A stretch of 64,000 bases of DNA from Pseudomonadota bacterium (GTDB taxonomy: Bacteria > Desulfobacterota > Desulfovibrionia > Desulfovibrionales > Desulfovibrionaceae), in the NCBI GenBank assembly GCA_023426275.1, contig JAFABC010000195.1:1-64000 (forward strand), written 5' to 3'. The stretch's first letter is position 1. Every line of letters starts with the position of its first letter. Below the pieces are notes generated by a model, which worked only from the letters and a program-made list of their open reading frames with translations, was not told the origin of the DNA and did no database searches. Shown piece by piece: positions 1-8,752 of this stretch. The translations under genes were made by a program, and so were the position numbers.

Positions 1-76
1 GGCAAAGCCTGGGCGAAAATGCGCCGCCAAGGTGCGCCAGCGTCGCTTCGCGCCGCCAAAGATACGTCGAGGGGGT

Positions 77-97
77 CCGGGGGCATCATGCCCCCGG
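77..97. repeat. GC-rich perfect inverted repeat at the window edge
   Basis: Two 10-bp arms (CCGGGGGCAT and its complement) flank one central base. A second short GC-rich inverted repeat follows at about 97-111. It lies just beyond the stop codon of the minus-strand gene ending at 124, where a terminator would sit, but no T-run follows on the minus strand. It could be a transcript-end hairpin or one copy of a dispersed intergenic palindrome. Nothing else is recognisable in bases 1-123. Confidence 0.5.
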
Positions 98-123
98 CCG
101 CCGGAGGCCTCTTTGACGCCCTG

Positions 124-1716
124 TTAAAGAACGGCCTCGATAAGGCGTGGGCCGGACTGGCGCAGCGCCTCGGTGAAGGCGCCGGCAAAGGCCTGCGTGG
201 TATCCACCCGCACGGCCGAAACCCCCATGCCTTCGGCCAGCCTGACCCAGTCCAGGGAAGGGTTGTGCAGGTCGAGCAGGGACAGCGCCCGCTCACCGCC
301 GGGAGCCGCCTGGACCAGCCGTAGTTCCTGGTTGAGAACGGCGTAGGAGCGGTTGGCATAGATAACAGTGACCACGTCGAGCTGTTCCCTGGCCTGGGTC
401 CACAGGGCTTGCAGCGTGTACATGGCGCTGCCGTCGCCCTCCAGGCAGACGACCTTGCGTCCCGGCGCGGCCACGGCGGCGCCGGTGCTCAGCGGCAGGA
501 TGTCGCCGATGGAACCGCCGGTCAGCGGCAGGTAGTCGTGGGGCGCGGCCGAGGCGAGCAGGCCGGTGTACGGCAGCGTGGAGGTGATGCCCTCGTCGGT
601 GACAATGGCCTCTTCCGGCAACAGCGCGGCCACGGTGCGCATGACGCTTTCCGCGGTGAGCGGCCCGGGGGCGGGCAGGCTGGGCGGGGCGAAGGGCGCG
701 ACAGGACACTTCGAGGTCGCGCCAAGGGCCTCGGCCAGGGCGGCCAGGGCCTCGTTGCCGTCCTCGTGGGGCTGGGACAGGGTCAGGATTGCGCAGTCCG
801 GCGGCGTGAGCCAGCTTTCCTGGTCGGGGTAGGCGAAAAACGACACCGGCGGCTCGGCTCCGACCAGCAGCAACTGTTCGAATTCGCCCAGGCGGCGCAG
901 GATGTCCTTGCCGCGATAGGCCAGCCGCTCGACGACCGGCGAGCCCGCGCCGGTGCGCAGGCGCGGGGTGAAGGTGTCGCAGAAAAGCGCGCCGCCCGTT
1001 TTGGCGACGATGCGTCCGGCCGCCTGGAGTCCGTCGCCGTGGAGCACCGCGCCGCGCATGAGGATGGCCGTTTTTTTGCCGCTGGAAAGGGCCCGCGCCG
1101 CCGCCGCCACGGTTGCCCGGGAGACTTGCGACGGCGGGCAGACCGCGAGCGCGGGGGAGGGGCGCTCGGCCGGCAGCCAGGCCGTGTCCGCCGGCAGGAT
1201 CAGGGTGGCCACCCGTCCCGGGGCCTGCCGGGCGGCCTGCACGGCGCGGGCGGCATCGGCCGCCACGGTCCGGGGGCTTCGCGACCGGAAGGTCCAATGG
1301 GAAATGGCTTCGGCAAAACCTTTGACATTGGAATTGAGCGGCGCGTTGTAGCGTTCGTGGTAGGTGGCGTGGTCGCCGACGATGTTGACCATGGGCGACT
1401 GGGCCCGCCGGGCGTTGTGGGTGTTGGCCATGCCGTTGGCGAAGCCCGGGCCCAGGTGGAGCAGGGTGCAGGCCGGTTTGCCGGTCATGCGGGCGTAGCC
1501 GTCGGCCGCGCCGGTCACCACGCCCTCGAACAGGCACAACACCGGGCGCATGCCCGGGATGCGGTCGAGGGCGCTGACGAAATGCATTTCCGAGGTGCCC
1601 GGATTGGCAAAGCACACCTCCACGCCGCTGGCGACCAGGGTGGCGACCAGGGATTCGGCCCCGTTGTATGTCTCGAGGGCATTGGATTCGGCGGTATTCG
1701 CGCGTTCTTGCAACAT
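124..1716 (-). CDS. ThDP-dependent acetolactate synthase large subunit-like enzyme
   Basis: This 530-residue protein has the three-domain layout of thiamine-diphosphate enzymes. The N-terminal ThDP domain carries the expected glutamate (CLFEG, E64) and the FANPGTSE motif near residue 37. A central domain follows, and the C-terminal ThDP-binding domain has a GDGS...N motif (GDGSAMYTLQ, then YANRSY) near residues 430-460. Family knowledge: the nearest annotated type is the 'acetolactate synthase large subunit' group related to benzoylformate decarboxylase, not the biosynthetic IlvB. No small regulatory subunit gene is adjacent, which argues against a branched-chain amino-acid role. The ATG at 1716 has an AAGG close upstream. 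It is divergent from the sugar dehydrogenase gene, and the true 2-keto-acid substrate cannot be read from sequence. Confidence 0.85.
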   Translation of the reverse strand: MLQERANTAESNALETYNGAESLVATLVASGVEVCFANPGTSEMHFVSALDRIPGMRPVLCLFEGVVTGAADGYARMTGKPACTLLHLGPGFANGMANTHNARRAQSPMVNIVGDHATYHERYNAPLNSNVKGFAEAISHWTFRSRSPRTVAADAARAVQAARQAPGRVATLILPADTAWLPAERPSPALAVCPPSQVSRATVAAAARALSSGKKTAILMRGAVLHGDGLQAAGRIVAKTGGALFCDTFTPRLRTGAGSPVVERLAYRGKDILRRLGEFEQLLLVGAEPPVSFFAYPDQESWLTPPDCAILTLSQPHEDGNEALAALAEALGATSKCPVAPFAPPSLPAPGPLTAESVMRTVAALLPEEAIVTDEGITSTLPYTGLLASAAPHDYLPLTGGSIGDILPLSTGAAVAAPGRKVVCLEGDGSAMYTLQALWTQAREQLDVVTVIYANRSYAVLNQELRLVQAAPGGERALSLLDLHNPSLDWVRLAEGMGVSAVRVDTTQAFAGAFTEALRQSGPRLIEAVL

Positions 1717-2060
1717 AGCCTTACTCTTTGAAATCGTTCAGGTTGGTTCCCCGTTTGTTGCCAAGGCGGCAACGGTCATGGCCGGTCCGGCGGTTCCCTC
1801 GGCGTTGGCGCGCTTCGTCCGTTGCCTTGTCCGCGGCGGCGCGAAGCGGTTTTCCGGGCCGGTCCAACGCGTCGCGGCCGCGACGCTCCCGGCAGGGAGG
1901 CAATCGCAGCCATAGATTTGCTTTAGTGGATGCGTCAGAAAAGTCCACTCGCCGGGGCCGGCGGTTCGGACAGGGGCGCTGGCCGATCGTCCTAGCGGTC
2001 TTGCGCCTCGGGCGCGCTCTGGTATGGTCGCGGCAAAATCCGTTTTCAGGGAGCCGCACC
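1717..2060. promoter_or_regulatory. Divergent intergenic region, no gene seen
   Basis: These 344 bases separate the leftward ThDP enzyme from the rightward sugar dehydrogenase, so both promoters should lie here. I see no strong operator palindrome, RNA structure or credible short gene. Open frames crossing it are extensions of GC-rich shadow frames. Confidence 0.5.
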
Positions 2061-3185
2061 ATGCCGTACCGCGACAGACAAGGACAGCGCCCCGGGTTGT
2101 GGCTTGTGGCCGCCGTAGCCCTGCTCGCCGGACTGCTGGCCGGGTTCGGACCGGCCTTTTGCGCCAAAACCGATCTGACCGCCATCCAGCTGCCGCCCGG
2201 ATTTTCCATCGGGATCTACGCGGCGGTGCCGGGGGCGCGTTCCCTGGCCCTGGGGGAAAAGGGCACGGTCTTTGTCGGCAGCCGCGGGCCCGGCAAGGTT
2301 TACGCCGTGACCGGGCAGGGGACGGGCAGGGGCCGCGTGCGCGTCATCGCCTCGGGCCTGACCGAACCCAACGGCGTGGCCTTCCGGGATGGCGACCTCT
2401 ATGTGGCCGCCCTGGATAAGATCCTGCGCTTTCGCGATATCGAAAACCGGCTGGACAATCCGCCAGCGCCCGAGCGCATTCCGGCCAGTCTGCCCGGCGA
2501 CAGGCACCATGGCTGGAAGTTCATCGCCTTCGGGCCGGACGGAAAACTCTACATACCCGTTGGCGCGCCCTGCAACATCTGCCGCCGCGACCCGCCCTAC
2601 GACACCATCCAGCGGCTCGACATCGCCACCGGCCGGCAGGAGGTCTTTGCCCGGGGCATCCGCAACACCGTGGGCTTCGACTGGCACCCGGAGACCGGGG
2701 AGCTGTGGTTCACGGAAAACGGACGGGACTGGCTTGGCGACGACGTCCCGCCCGACAGCCTCAACCGTGCGGCCGTCCCGGGGCTGGATTTCGGCTTTCC
2801 CTCCTGCAACGCCGGGCAGCCGGACCCGGAATTCGGCCAGGGCGCGGACTGTGCGCGCTATGCCCCGAACGCCGTGCGCATCCAGGCCCACAGCGCTCCG
2901 CTCGGCATGCGGTTCTACACCGGCGACATGTTCCCAAGCGCCTACCGCAACCGTATTTTCATTGCCGAGCACGGCTCCTGGAACCGCTCCAGCCCGGTGG
3001 GCTATCGCCTCGCCGTGGCCACGGTGAACGCCGACGGCACGGCAGACTACGAACCTTTTGCCACGGGCTGGCTGCAAGGGCGGTCCGCCTGGGGCCGGCC
3101 GGTCGATGTGCTGGTTATGCCCGACGGCGCGCTGCTGGTCAGCGACGACCGGGCCGGCCTGCTCTATCGCATCACGTATCGGTGA
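2061..3185 (+). CDS. Exported PQQ-type sugar dehydrogenase (sorbosone / aldose dehydrogenase family)
   Basis: The protein has 374 residues. The start is the ATG at 2061 because AGGGAG lies just upstream and it yields a clear signal peptide (hydrophobic LVAAVALLAGLLAGF, cleavage near AFCA); the frame stays open further upstream without such signals. The mature part matches the soluble quinoprotein glucose/sorbosone dehydrogenase beta-propeller: an early LPPGF segment, PNGVAF, GDRHHGWKF, a Cys-containing loop GAPCNIC, FARGIRNTVGFDWHP and AEHGSWNRS. Enzymes of this type oxidise aldoses in the periplasm with pyrroloquinoline quinone, though PQQ use is inferred only from family. It is transcribed alone, and its 3' end converges on the small exported protein. 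Confidence 0.85.
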   Translation: MPYRDRQGQRPGLWLVAAVALLAGLLAGFGPAFCAKTDLTAIQLPPGFSIGIYAAVPGARSLALGEKGTVFVGSRGPGKVYAVTGQGTGRGRVRVIASGLTEPNGVAFRDGDLYVAALDKILRFRDIENRLDNPPAPERIPASLPGDRHHGWKFIAFGPDGKLYIPVGAPCNICRRDPPYDTIQRLDIATGRQEVFARGIRNTVGFDWHPETGELWFTENGRDWLGDDVPPDSLNRAAVPGLDFGFPSCNAGQPDPEFGQGADCARYAPNAVRIQAHSAPLGMRFYTGDMFPSAYRNRIFIAEHGSWNRSSPVGYRLAVATVNADGTADYEPFATGWLQGRSAWGRPVDVLVMPDGALLVSDDRAGLLYRITYR

Positions 3186-3230
3186 TGCCGCCATCCCCGG
3201 CCGCGCATCGGACGAGGGCGGCGCGGAAAC

Positions 3231-3262
3231 GAAAAAGGCCCCGACGGAAACCATCAGGGCCT
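3231..3262 (-). terminator. Rho-independent terminator
   Basis: A 12-bp stem with two mismatches (AGGCCC...GGGCCT, bases 3236-3262) has an AAA loop. On the minus strand it is followed by TTTTTC. It is placed to end transcription of the minus-strand gene at 3295-3732 and may also limit read-through from the dehydrogenase. Confidence 0.7.
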
Positions 3263-3294
3263 CAGGCGCGCGGCGTTTGGGGCGTGGAAAAAGC

Positions 3295-3732
3295 TTATTT
3301 TTCGCGCACGAAAAAGATGTTGTACTTTTGCCGCGCCACGGCCTGGTAGTAGACTCCCGCCAAAATGTCCTTTTCGGGGTCATAGGTCAGCGTATAGGTG
3401 GAACCGTTGTAGCCACCCGCCCGCAACTCAAGGAAAACCTTGATCGTTTTCCCTTCCCGCGTCGCCTGGGCCTTTTCGAACGGCAGGAAACGCGGGTTCG
3501 AATAGATGGCCTCGAGATTGCCGTCGGCGTCAACGCCTTCAATGGTCACGACATAGCCGCCATCGGGGCGCACCCAGCGCCCGACGAGCACCTCGAAACC
3601 GGAGGGCGTTTGGGCGGCGGGCTTGTCCGTTGCGGTTTGCGACGTCCCGGCCTCCTGCGCCCGCACCGGCTGTCCGAGCAGGCCGAACGCAAGGACAAGA
3701 CCGGAAACAATGCCCAGCAAAGTGGCTTTCAT
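3295..3732 (-). CDS. Small exported protein of unknown function
   Basis: This 145-residue protein has a clear signal peptide (MKATLLGIVSGLVLAFGLLG, cleavage after VRA). It then has a short Thr/Ala-rich linker and a compact beta-rich domain of about 95 residues, with motifs VGRWVRPDGGYVV, YSNPRFLPFEKA and YTLTYDPEKD. The sequence reads like a lipocalin-style or 'RWxRPDGGY'-type periplasmic domain, but I do not recognise the family. It lies in the same direction as the HAD phosphatase and arylsulfatase upstream, with a terminator just behind it. Association with that cluster is the only clue to function. Confidence 0.75.
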   Translation of the reverse strand: MKATLLGIVSGLVLAFGLLGQPVRAQEAGTSQTATDKPAAQTPSGFEVLVGRWVRPDGGYVVTIEGVDADGNLEAIYSNPRFLPFEKAQATREGKTIKVFLELRAGGYNGSTYTLTYDPEKDILAGVYYQAVARQKYNIFFVREK

Positions 3733-3825
3733 CGTCCGTAGCTCCTTGAGAGTTCCTCAGGAAACGATCGCGCGAGGGGAGCGGAACCGGCAACCGTCAT
3801 GCCGCCTTGCTCCCCCGGCTCCGTC

Positions 3826-4815
3826 TCAGTTCTTTGCGGCGGGGTAAATGACTTTCCAGTCATTTTTCATGTCGACCACGGTCCAGTCTTTCGCCTTGGC
3901 TTCGGCCAGGGCGTTTTCCGTGCCCTTGTCGTAGGCGTATTCGCGCGTGGCATCGGTGTGGTGGACGAGCAGGGCCAGGTGCGCGCCCTTGCCGGCGCTG
4001 GTCCATTCGAGCATCTGCTGGTCGCCGTCGGAGTTGCCGAAGGCGGCGATGGGACGGCGGCCGATATGGCTGTTTATGCCCACGGGCTTGCCGGCCTTGT
4101 CGTCGACGAAGGCGATCTTGGGCAGGCGCATGATGACCGGTCCGTCAGGTGTCATCTCGTATTTGGTGACCAGACTGCTGCCCACGACCTGCTCGGGCGG
4201 CACGCCGTACACCTTTTCCGTCCAGGGACGCATGAATTCGATGCCGCCGCCGGAGACGATGAAGGTCTTGAAGCCGTTGGCGCGCAAATAGGCAAGCAGT
4301 TCCAGCATGGGCTGGTAGACCATTTCCGTATAAAGCCGTTTGGTCTGGGGATGGCGGGCCGTGGCGATCCAGTCCTTGACCTCCTGCTCGAAGACGGCCG
4401 TGGACATGCCGGCCTGGGCGGCCATGGCCAGTTCGATCATCGCCGACTCGCCGCCGGACAGCGCGCCCTTGAGGTCCCCTTTGAGGATCGAGGCGAAAGG
4501 CTCCTGGGTCTTCCACTCGGGATGTTGCGGCGCCATGGCCTTGATGCGGTCGAGGATGAAGTAGATTTGGAAATAGAGCGGCTTTTCGGCCCAAAGCGTG
4601 CCGTCGTTGTCGAAGGTGGCGATGCGCTCGGGCACGGGCACGAAATCGGGCGATCCTTCCCGTGTCACCTTCTTGACGAAATCAATGATGGCCGTCTTGG
4701 CCTTGCCGTCGTTCCAGGACGGCAGGGGATCGGCGGACTGCGCCGCGGCCAGTTGGGCGCAGGCGACCAGAATGGTCAGAACGAACGCGGTCAGGATGGT
4801 TTTGTTTGTTCGCAT
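3826..4815 (-). CDS. Exported HAD-superfamily phosphatase
   Basis: The 329-residue product has a signal peptide (MRTNKTILTAFVLTILVACAQLAAA). The start at 4815 is chosen for the AAGGA at optimal spacing and the signal peptide; an upstream in-frame ATG at 4863 lacks both. HAD motifs are intact: motif I FDNDGTLW, motif II SGGG near the middle, a conserved Lys in the following segment, and motif IV FGNSDGD. The pattern resembles the phosphoserine-phosphatase branch of HAD hydrolases, which remove phosphate through an aspartyl-phosphate. It would act in the periplasm. It lies downstream of the arylsulfatase on the same strand but behind a strong terminator, so it probably has its own promoter. Confidence 0.85.
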   Translation of the reverse strand: MRTNKTILTAFVLTILVACAQLAAAQSADPLPSWNDGKAKTAIIDFVKKVTREGSPDFVPVPERIATFDNDGTLWAEKPLYFQIYFILDRIKAMAPQHPEWKTQEPFASILKGDLKGALSGGESAMIELAMAAQAGMSTAVFEQEVKDWIATARHPQTKRLYTEMVYQPMLELLAYLRANGFKTFIVSGGGIEFMRPWTEKVYGVPPEQVVGSSLVTKYEMTPDGPVIMRLPKIAFVDDKAGKPVGINSHIGRRPIAAFGNSDGDQQMLEWTSAGKGAHLALLVHHTDATREYAYDKGTENALAEAKAKDWTVVDMKNDWKVIYPAAKN

Positions 4816-4870
4816 AAAGGTCCTTTTTCGATGGCTTGGCGCATCGTGCGCAGCGCGCCGCATCGTTGGG

Positions 4871-4913
4871 AAAACGTCCGCCCCCGGAGCACGGGGCTCC
4901 GGGGGCGGACGTT
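4871..4913 (-). terminator. Strong rho-independent terminator behind the first arylsulfatase
   Basis: A perfect 18-bp stem (4873-4890 with 4896-4913) encloses a 5-nt loop, with TTTT on the minus strand. It lies 42 bases past the sulfatase stop codon and separates it from the HAD phosphatase gene. Confidence 0.85.
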
Positions 4914-4954
4914 GCAGTGATCAGGCGGCCGGGGCGTTACACACCCGTTGCGGC

Positions 4955-6592
4955 CTAGTTGCCGGTCGGCATCGGGATGCTGACGCCGTCCTTTTTGAGG
5001 GAATCACGAATGTACTGGAAGTGCTGGTACTTCGTAAGGGTGATCGGTCCCGAGTAGCCTTCGCTTTGCAGCTTGCGCGGCGGGTACTTGACGTAGGTCT
5101 TCATGAGGTCGCTGATCGCCTGGTTGAAGGTCACGAGCGTCCAGGTGTGTTCGGTGAAGTTGTTCATGAAGATGTCGTAGCGTTCCTGCGGGTCCTGCCA
5201 CAGATCGAAGATCTGCGGCGTGATGGCCACGTACTTGCTCGCGCCCTTCCAGCCGAGGTTGGTGTCCACGGCCAGGCCGCCGGTCTGGGCGCCGTCGTCG
5301 CCGCGCAGGTTGAACACGGCCTTGTAGTGGCCGGTCCGCACCGCGCCGGGGGTCAGCTCGTCCTCGGTGAAGTAGAACCAGCTATCGCGCTCGGACTTGC
5401 CGGTGCCGAACAGCACGGGCGACATGTCGTAGCTGTCGAAGATGATGGGCTGTCCTTCGCGGTCCTTTTCCGGGAGCTTCAGGCCGGCCAGATGGGCGAA
5501 GGTGGCCATGAGGTCCAGGCCGCCGAGGATGTCGTTGTTTCTGGAGTGGTCCTTGATCTTGCCGGGCATCCAGGCGATGGCGGGCACGCGGTTGCCGCCC
5601 TCGCGGTCCGTGCCCTTGGTGCCCCGGAACGGCGTGTAGCCGGCGTCGGGGTACACGTCCTGCCAGGCGCCGTTGTCCGTGGTGAAGAACACCAGCGTGT
5701 TCTTGTCCAGACCCAGCTCGCGAAGCTTGTCCATGAGACGGCCGATGCGGGTATCAAGCTCCACCATGGAGTCGGCATACTTGGTCTTGGACAGGGACTT
5801 GTGCTCGAATTCCGGGGCCGGCAGGTTCGGCTGGTGCACCTTCATGAAGTTGACGTTGATGAAAAACGGCTTCTTGGACTTGGCCGCCTCGTCCAGGAAT
5901 TCCAAGCCCGCCTTTTCCACGTACTTGTCGAGGTAAGGAATGCCGACCACGCCCTTTTCCGGCGTATCGACGTATTCGCCGTTGACCGCCCAGTCCTGCT
6001 TGGGCTTTTCCCCGGCATTGCCCGACAGCGCGCCCTTGGTCACCTTCTGGAACATATCACGCAGCTTGGGGTCCATGTCCGGGAACCACTTCGGGTCGCC
6101 GTAGGTGTAGGCATTGAGGTGGTACAGCAGGGCGTACTTCATGTGGTCGTAGCCCTGGGCGTTGGGCAGGGCGTAATCGGCTTCGCCCAGGTGCCATTTG
6201 CCGGTGAAGTAGGTCTCGTAGCCGGCCTGCTTGAGCACCGAGGCCAGGGTCCATTCCGCCGCCGGCAGGCCGCCGCCCTGGCCCTGGAAGGCCACGGTGG
6301 TCATGCCGCTGCGGTTGGGGATGCGGCCGGTCTGCATGGCGGCGCGGCCGGGCGTGCAGCTCGGCTGGCCGTAGAAGGAAAACATGGTCATGCCCTCGTC
6401 GGCCATGCGGTCGAGGTTGGGCGTGGGCATGCCGCGCCCCGCGCCGCCGCCGTACACGCCGAGGTCGCCGTAGCCCACGTCATCGGCGACGATGAGCAGG
6501 ATGTTCGGTTTGTCCGCGGCCTGGGCCAGTCCGGGAAGACAAAGGATTGTAGCGACAACGAATGTCGCGAGTCGTCTCAGCACGCTCTGCAT
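4955..6592 (-). CDS. Secreted arylsulfatase (type I sulfatase)
   Basis: The 545-residue protein starts with a signal peptide (cleavage near GLAQA, residue 26). ADD at residues 36-38 supplies metal-binding aspartates. SCTPGR at 78-83 contains the C-x-P-x-R sulfatase signature, in which the Cys (C79) is converted to formylglycine. Further expected elements are TGKWHLG, KPFFINVNFMKVH and TTDNGAW with its metal-binding Asp-Asn. Family role: hydrolysis of sulfate esters. The formylglycine-generating enzyme it would need is not in this window. The start at 6592 is supported by GGAGG. Neighbours are outer-membrane barrels upstream and the HAD phosphatase downstream, and a second sulfatase occurs at 41.5-43.1 kb. 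Confidence 0.93.
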   Translation of the reverse strand: MQSVLRRLATFVVATILCLPGLAQAADKPNILLIVADDVGYGDLGVYGGGAGRGMPTPNLDRMADEGMTMFSFYGQPSCTPGRAAMQTGRIPNRSGMTTVAFQGQGGGLPAAEWTLASVLKQAGYETYFTGKWHLGEADYALPNAQGYDHMKYALLYHLNAYTYGDPKWFPDMDPKLRDMFQKVTKGALSGNAGEKPKQDWAVNGEYVDTPEKGVVGIPYLDKYVEKAGLEFLDEAAKSKKPFFINVNFMKVHQPNLPAPEFEHKSLSKTKYADSMVELDTRIGRLMDKLRELGLDKNTLVFFTTDNGAWQDVYPDAGYTPFRGTKGTDREGGNRVPAIAWMPGKIKDHSRNNDILGGLDLMATFAHLAGLKLPEKDREGQPIIFDSYDMSPVLFGTGKSERDSWFYFTEDELTPGAVRTGHYKAVFNLRGDDGAQTGGLAVDTNLGWKGASKYVAITPQIFDLWQDPQERYDIFMNNFTEHTWTLVTFNQAISDLMKTYVKYPPRKLQSEGYSGPITLTKYQHFQYIRDSLKKDGVSIPMPTGN

Positions 6593-6751
6593 AAGGTAAC
6601 GCCTCCATTTTATGTTTCACATGGCGCCCAGAGTACGCATGGGCGATGATCCCGCCTCTGCACTCCTCTTGCGGAGTAGCCTCGCGATGCATTCGGTTTT
6701 TTTGCCTTGGCCAGACCTCCCGAGATGCGGATACCGGTCCCGTGGTGTCGG

Positions 6752-7720
6752 CTAGTTGCCGAAGATCGGTTTTTTAATCAGCGATTCAATGACCGGGGTG
6801 ATCTGAATCCTGATCTGGGCGCGTTGCCCGTAATCCTTCTGGCTGACGACGGAATATTCGCATCCGACCTTGATATTGAGCGGCATGTTGCCGATTTTTA
6901 CGGTTCTCCCGACGAAAAGTCCCACAGGAACGTTCCAACGGTTCCCATCCGAAGCCTGATGGTCGTAGGTTATGGTGGGATTCATTCCTATCTGCCATGC
7001 CTTGGGTAAATTGAACACAAGAAAATAAAACATGCTGCCCTGATTGATGTCGGGCGTTCTATCCCCTTGGCTGCTCGATCCGATTTTCCAGAAGTAATTC
7101 GGGAAGACACCCGCCGTCAGCAGCTTGTTTTTATATCCCAGAACAAACGCCGGCCCCATGGCCCACTGGCCCTTGCCCAGCCGGTAGTCCGTGGCCGTGG
7201 GCAGCATGCCGACCGGGCCGGCCCCGAGAATGAAGTTGCCGGATATGCTGTCCGGCACGGCCAGCAAAAGAGGCACCTGGATGTCGCCGATGCCGCCGAT
7301 GTTCTGGAATTGGCCGCCCTTCGGGATGGGCTGGCTGAAGGAGACGGGAATGATGGGGCGCGTGATCAGTCGCAACGCGCTCTCTCCCGTCCCGTACAGG
7401 GGCAGGGGCATGACGGGCTGAAAGAGCATGCCGGTACCGGTGCGCGGCGCGCCGGAAACGATGTCGCCATCATAAAATTGCGGGAGGCCGAAACTCATGT
7501 TCAGCGCCCACAGGTTGCCAAGGGGGTTGGCGAGTTCCGCCCCGGTTTTCCCGAGGTCCATCTCCTCGTCGGCAAAGGCAACTGCCGGGACAAGCAGAAA
7601 CAGCAGGAGGCCGCACAGGAGACCAAGCGCCCCGGCGCGTGTCCCTGGATATGTGTCGGTGCAGCCGCGCAAGCGAAAACGACGATGGCGTGCCTCTGCC
7701 GTCAAGCCTTGAGTATCCAT
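6752..7720 (-). CDS. Outer-membrane beta-barrel protein, neuromedin-U-like / MetA-pathway transporter type
   Basis: The 322-residue product has an unusually long Arg-rich N-region before a signal-peptide core (LGLLCGLLLFLLVPAVAFA). The mature part alternates polar and hydrophobic residues as beta-barrels do. It carries the string typical of proteins annotated 'neuromedin U' in bacteria: ITRPIIPVSFSQP, GIGDIQ, GAGPVGMLPTATD, LGKGQWAMGPA, DINQGSMFYF and WNVPVGLFVGR. Bacterial members are outer-membrane proteins of uncertain cargo, probably channels for small hydrophobic compounds. An AGGAGA lies upstream of the start. It is 33 bases downstream of a second barrel gene on the same strand, so the two probably share a transcript. 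Confidence 0.75.
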   Translation of the reverse strand: MDTQGLTAEARHRRFRLRGCTDTYPGTRAGALGLLCGLLLFLLVPAVAFADEEMDLGKTGAELANPLGNLWALNMSFGLPQFYDGDIVSGAPRTGTGMLFQPVMPLPLYGTGESALRLITRPIIPVSFSQPIPKGGQFQNIGGIGDIQVPLLLAVPDSISGNFILGAGPVGMLPTATDYRLGKGQWAMGPAFVLGYKNKLLTAGVFPNYFWKIGSSSQGDRTPDINQGSMFYFLVFNLPKAWQIGMNPTITYDHQASDGNRWNVPVGLFVGRTVKIGNMPLNIKVGCEYSVVSQKDYGQRAQIRIQITPVIESLIKKPIFGN

Positions 7721-7753
7721 GGGAAATTCCGTCTCCTGTCCGTTGAGGGTGTC

Positions 7754-8752
7754 TCAGAACTTGATAGCAAAGGAGGCATAGAGCGTGTCCATGAGAAAGC
7801 TGTGTTGCGCGCCGAGATCGTGAATCCATTTGGCGATGAACAGGAGGTCCTTGCCACCGACCGGAATGGCGTAGCTGGCAACGGGGCCGATGCCCGTGCC
7901 CGAAGCCTCGAAGGCCCCCAATTTGGCTCCGGGGCCCACGTCCGGCGTGGTCTGGGCGAGGAAATAGCCGGTCGCGCCCAGGGCGAAGCGGGGCGTGAAA
8001 TGGTAGGCGGTCGTCCAGTCCACGTGCAGGAGGTTGCCGGAGAGATAGTGCGTGGCCGGGTTCTCGGTGTTGATCATGTAGCCGGCGTTGATCGAGAGTT
8101 CGAAATTCGTTTTGCTCAGCCACGTAAAGGCCACGTTCCCGTCGAACGAGAAGTAGTTCATGCCGAGGTTCGTCAGTTTGCTCGCATTGTAGTAGCCGGT
8201 GGGCAAAAAGACGATGGGCATGACCACGAGGTGGCATTCGCCGAAGTTCCAGCCGGCGATGACCGGCATGAGGAAGATGTCCGAGAGCCCGCCCCGATTG
8301 CCGTAGCCGCCCACGCTTTTCTGCTCGGGCATGGGGAGTCCGGTCGGGTTGGAGAGGGACGTGTAGGTCGCCGAGGCATTGCCGGAGACGTGCAGGTTGA
8401 TGATGATGGGCACGCCCAGGCCCACGCCCAGAAAGCCGTTCATGGCCGGCACGTCGAACATGTAGCTGAGCTTGGTGAGGTTCACGACCGAATAGACGTC
8501 GAGTTTGGCGTAGGCGCGTCCGCCCTTGAGCGCGCCGTCGATCTGTCCCGCCTGATAGATGGTGTCGTTGCGGGTGTAGAATCCCGCCGCCGGAATGTAC
8601 CCCATCAGAAAGTCGCCATACGCGCCCTGCACGTAATGGCTGGTGCCGCCTTCGACCGCCACGGCCGGTCGCGGGGAAACGACAAGACAGGCCAGCAGAA
8701 AGAAGAGTGGCCAGCAGATGCGAAACCGGGAGCCGGGCGACGTGAAATGCAT
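7754..8752 (-). CDS. Outer-membrane transporter, SphA / phenol MetA-degradation family
   Basis: The 332-residue protein has its start placed at 8752, where AAGAAGG precedes ATG and a signal peptide follows (cleavage near RPAVA); a longer frame to 8839 lacks an RBS. The mature protein resembles the MetA-pathway / SphA-type barrel family: an opening EGGTSHYVQGAYGDF segment, then many alternating beta strands, ending in Phe (YASFAIKF), the usual C-terminal signal for outer-membrane insertion. Family members are linked to uptake of aromatic or hydrophobic molecules. It is divergent from a LysR gene 578 bases away, which is the obvious candidate regulator. Confidence 0.75.
   Translation of the reverse strand: MHFTSPGSRFRICWPLFFLLACLVVSPRPAVAVEGGTSHYVQGAYGDFLMGYIPAAGFYTRNDTIYQAGQIDGALKGGRAYAKLDVYSVVNLTKLSYMFDVPAMNGFLGVGLGVPIIINLHVSGNASATYTSLSNPTGLPMPEQKSVGGYGNRGGLSDIFLMPVIAGWNFGECHLVVMPIVFLPTGYYNASKLTNLGMNYFSFDGNVAFTWLSKTNFELSINAGYMINTENPATHYLSGNLLHVDWTTAYHFTPRFALGATGYFLAQTTPDVGPGAKLGAFEASGTGIGPVASYAIPVGGKDLLFIAKWIHDLGAQHSFLMDTLYASFAIKF

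Noticed and set aside
409..1731. Long open frame (440 codons) on the plus strand opposite the ThDP enzyme
   Set aside because: Composition is Gly/Arg/Val-rich with no domain; it is a GC-bias shadow of the real minus-strand gene. The same applies to 2046-3383 (-), 4598-6649 (+), 11018-13552 (-), 13626-14768 (-), 14399-16438 (+), 17578-18888 (+), 23721-25484 (+), 30344-31846 (+), 37710-40049 (+) and 44545-45858 (-).
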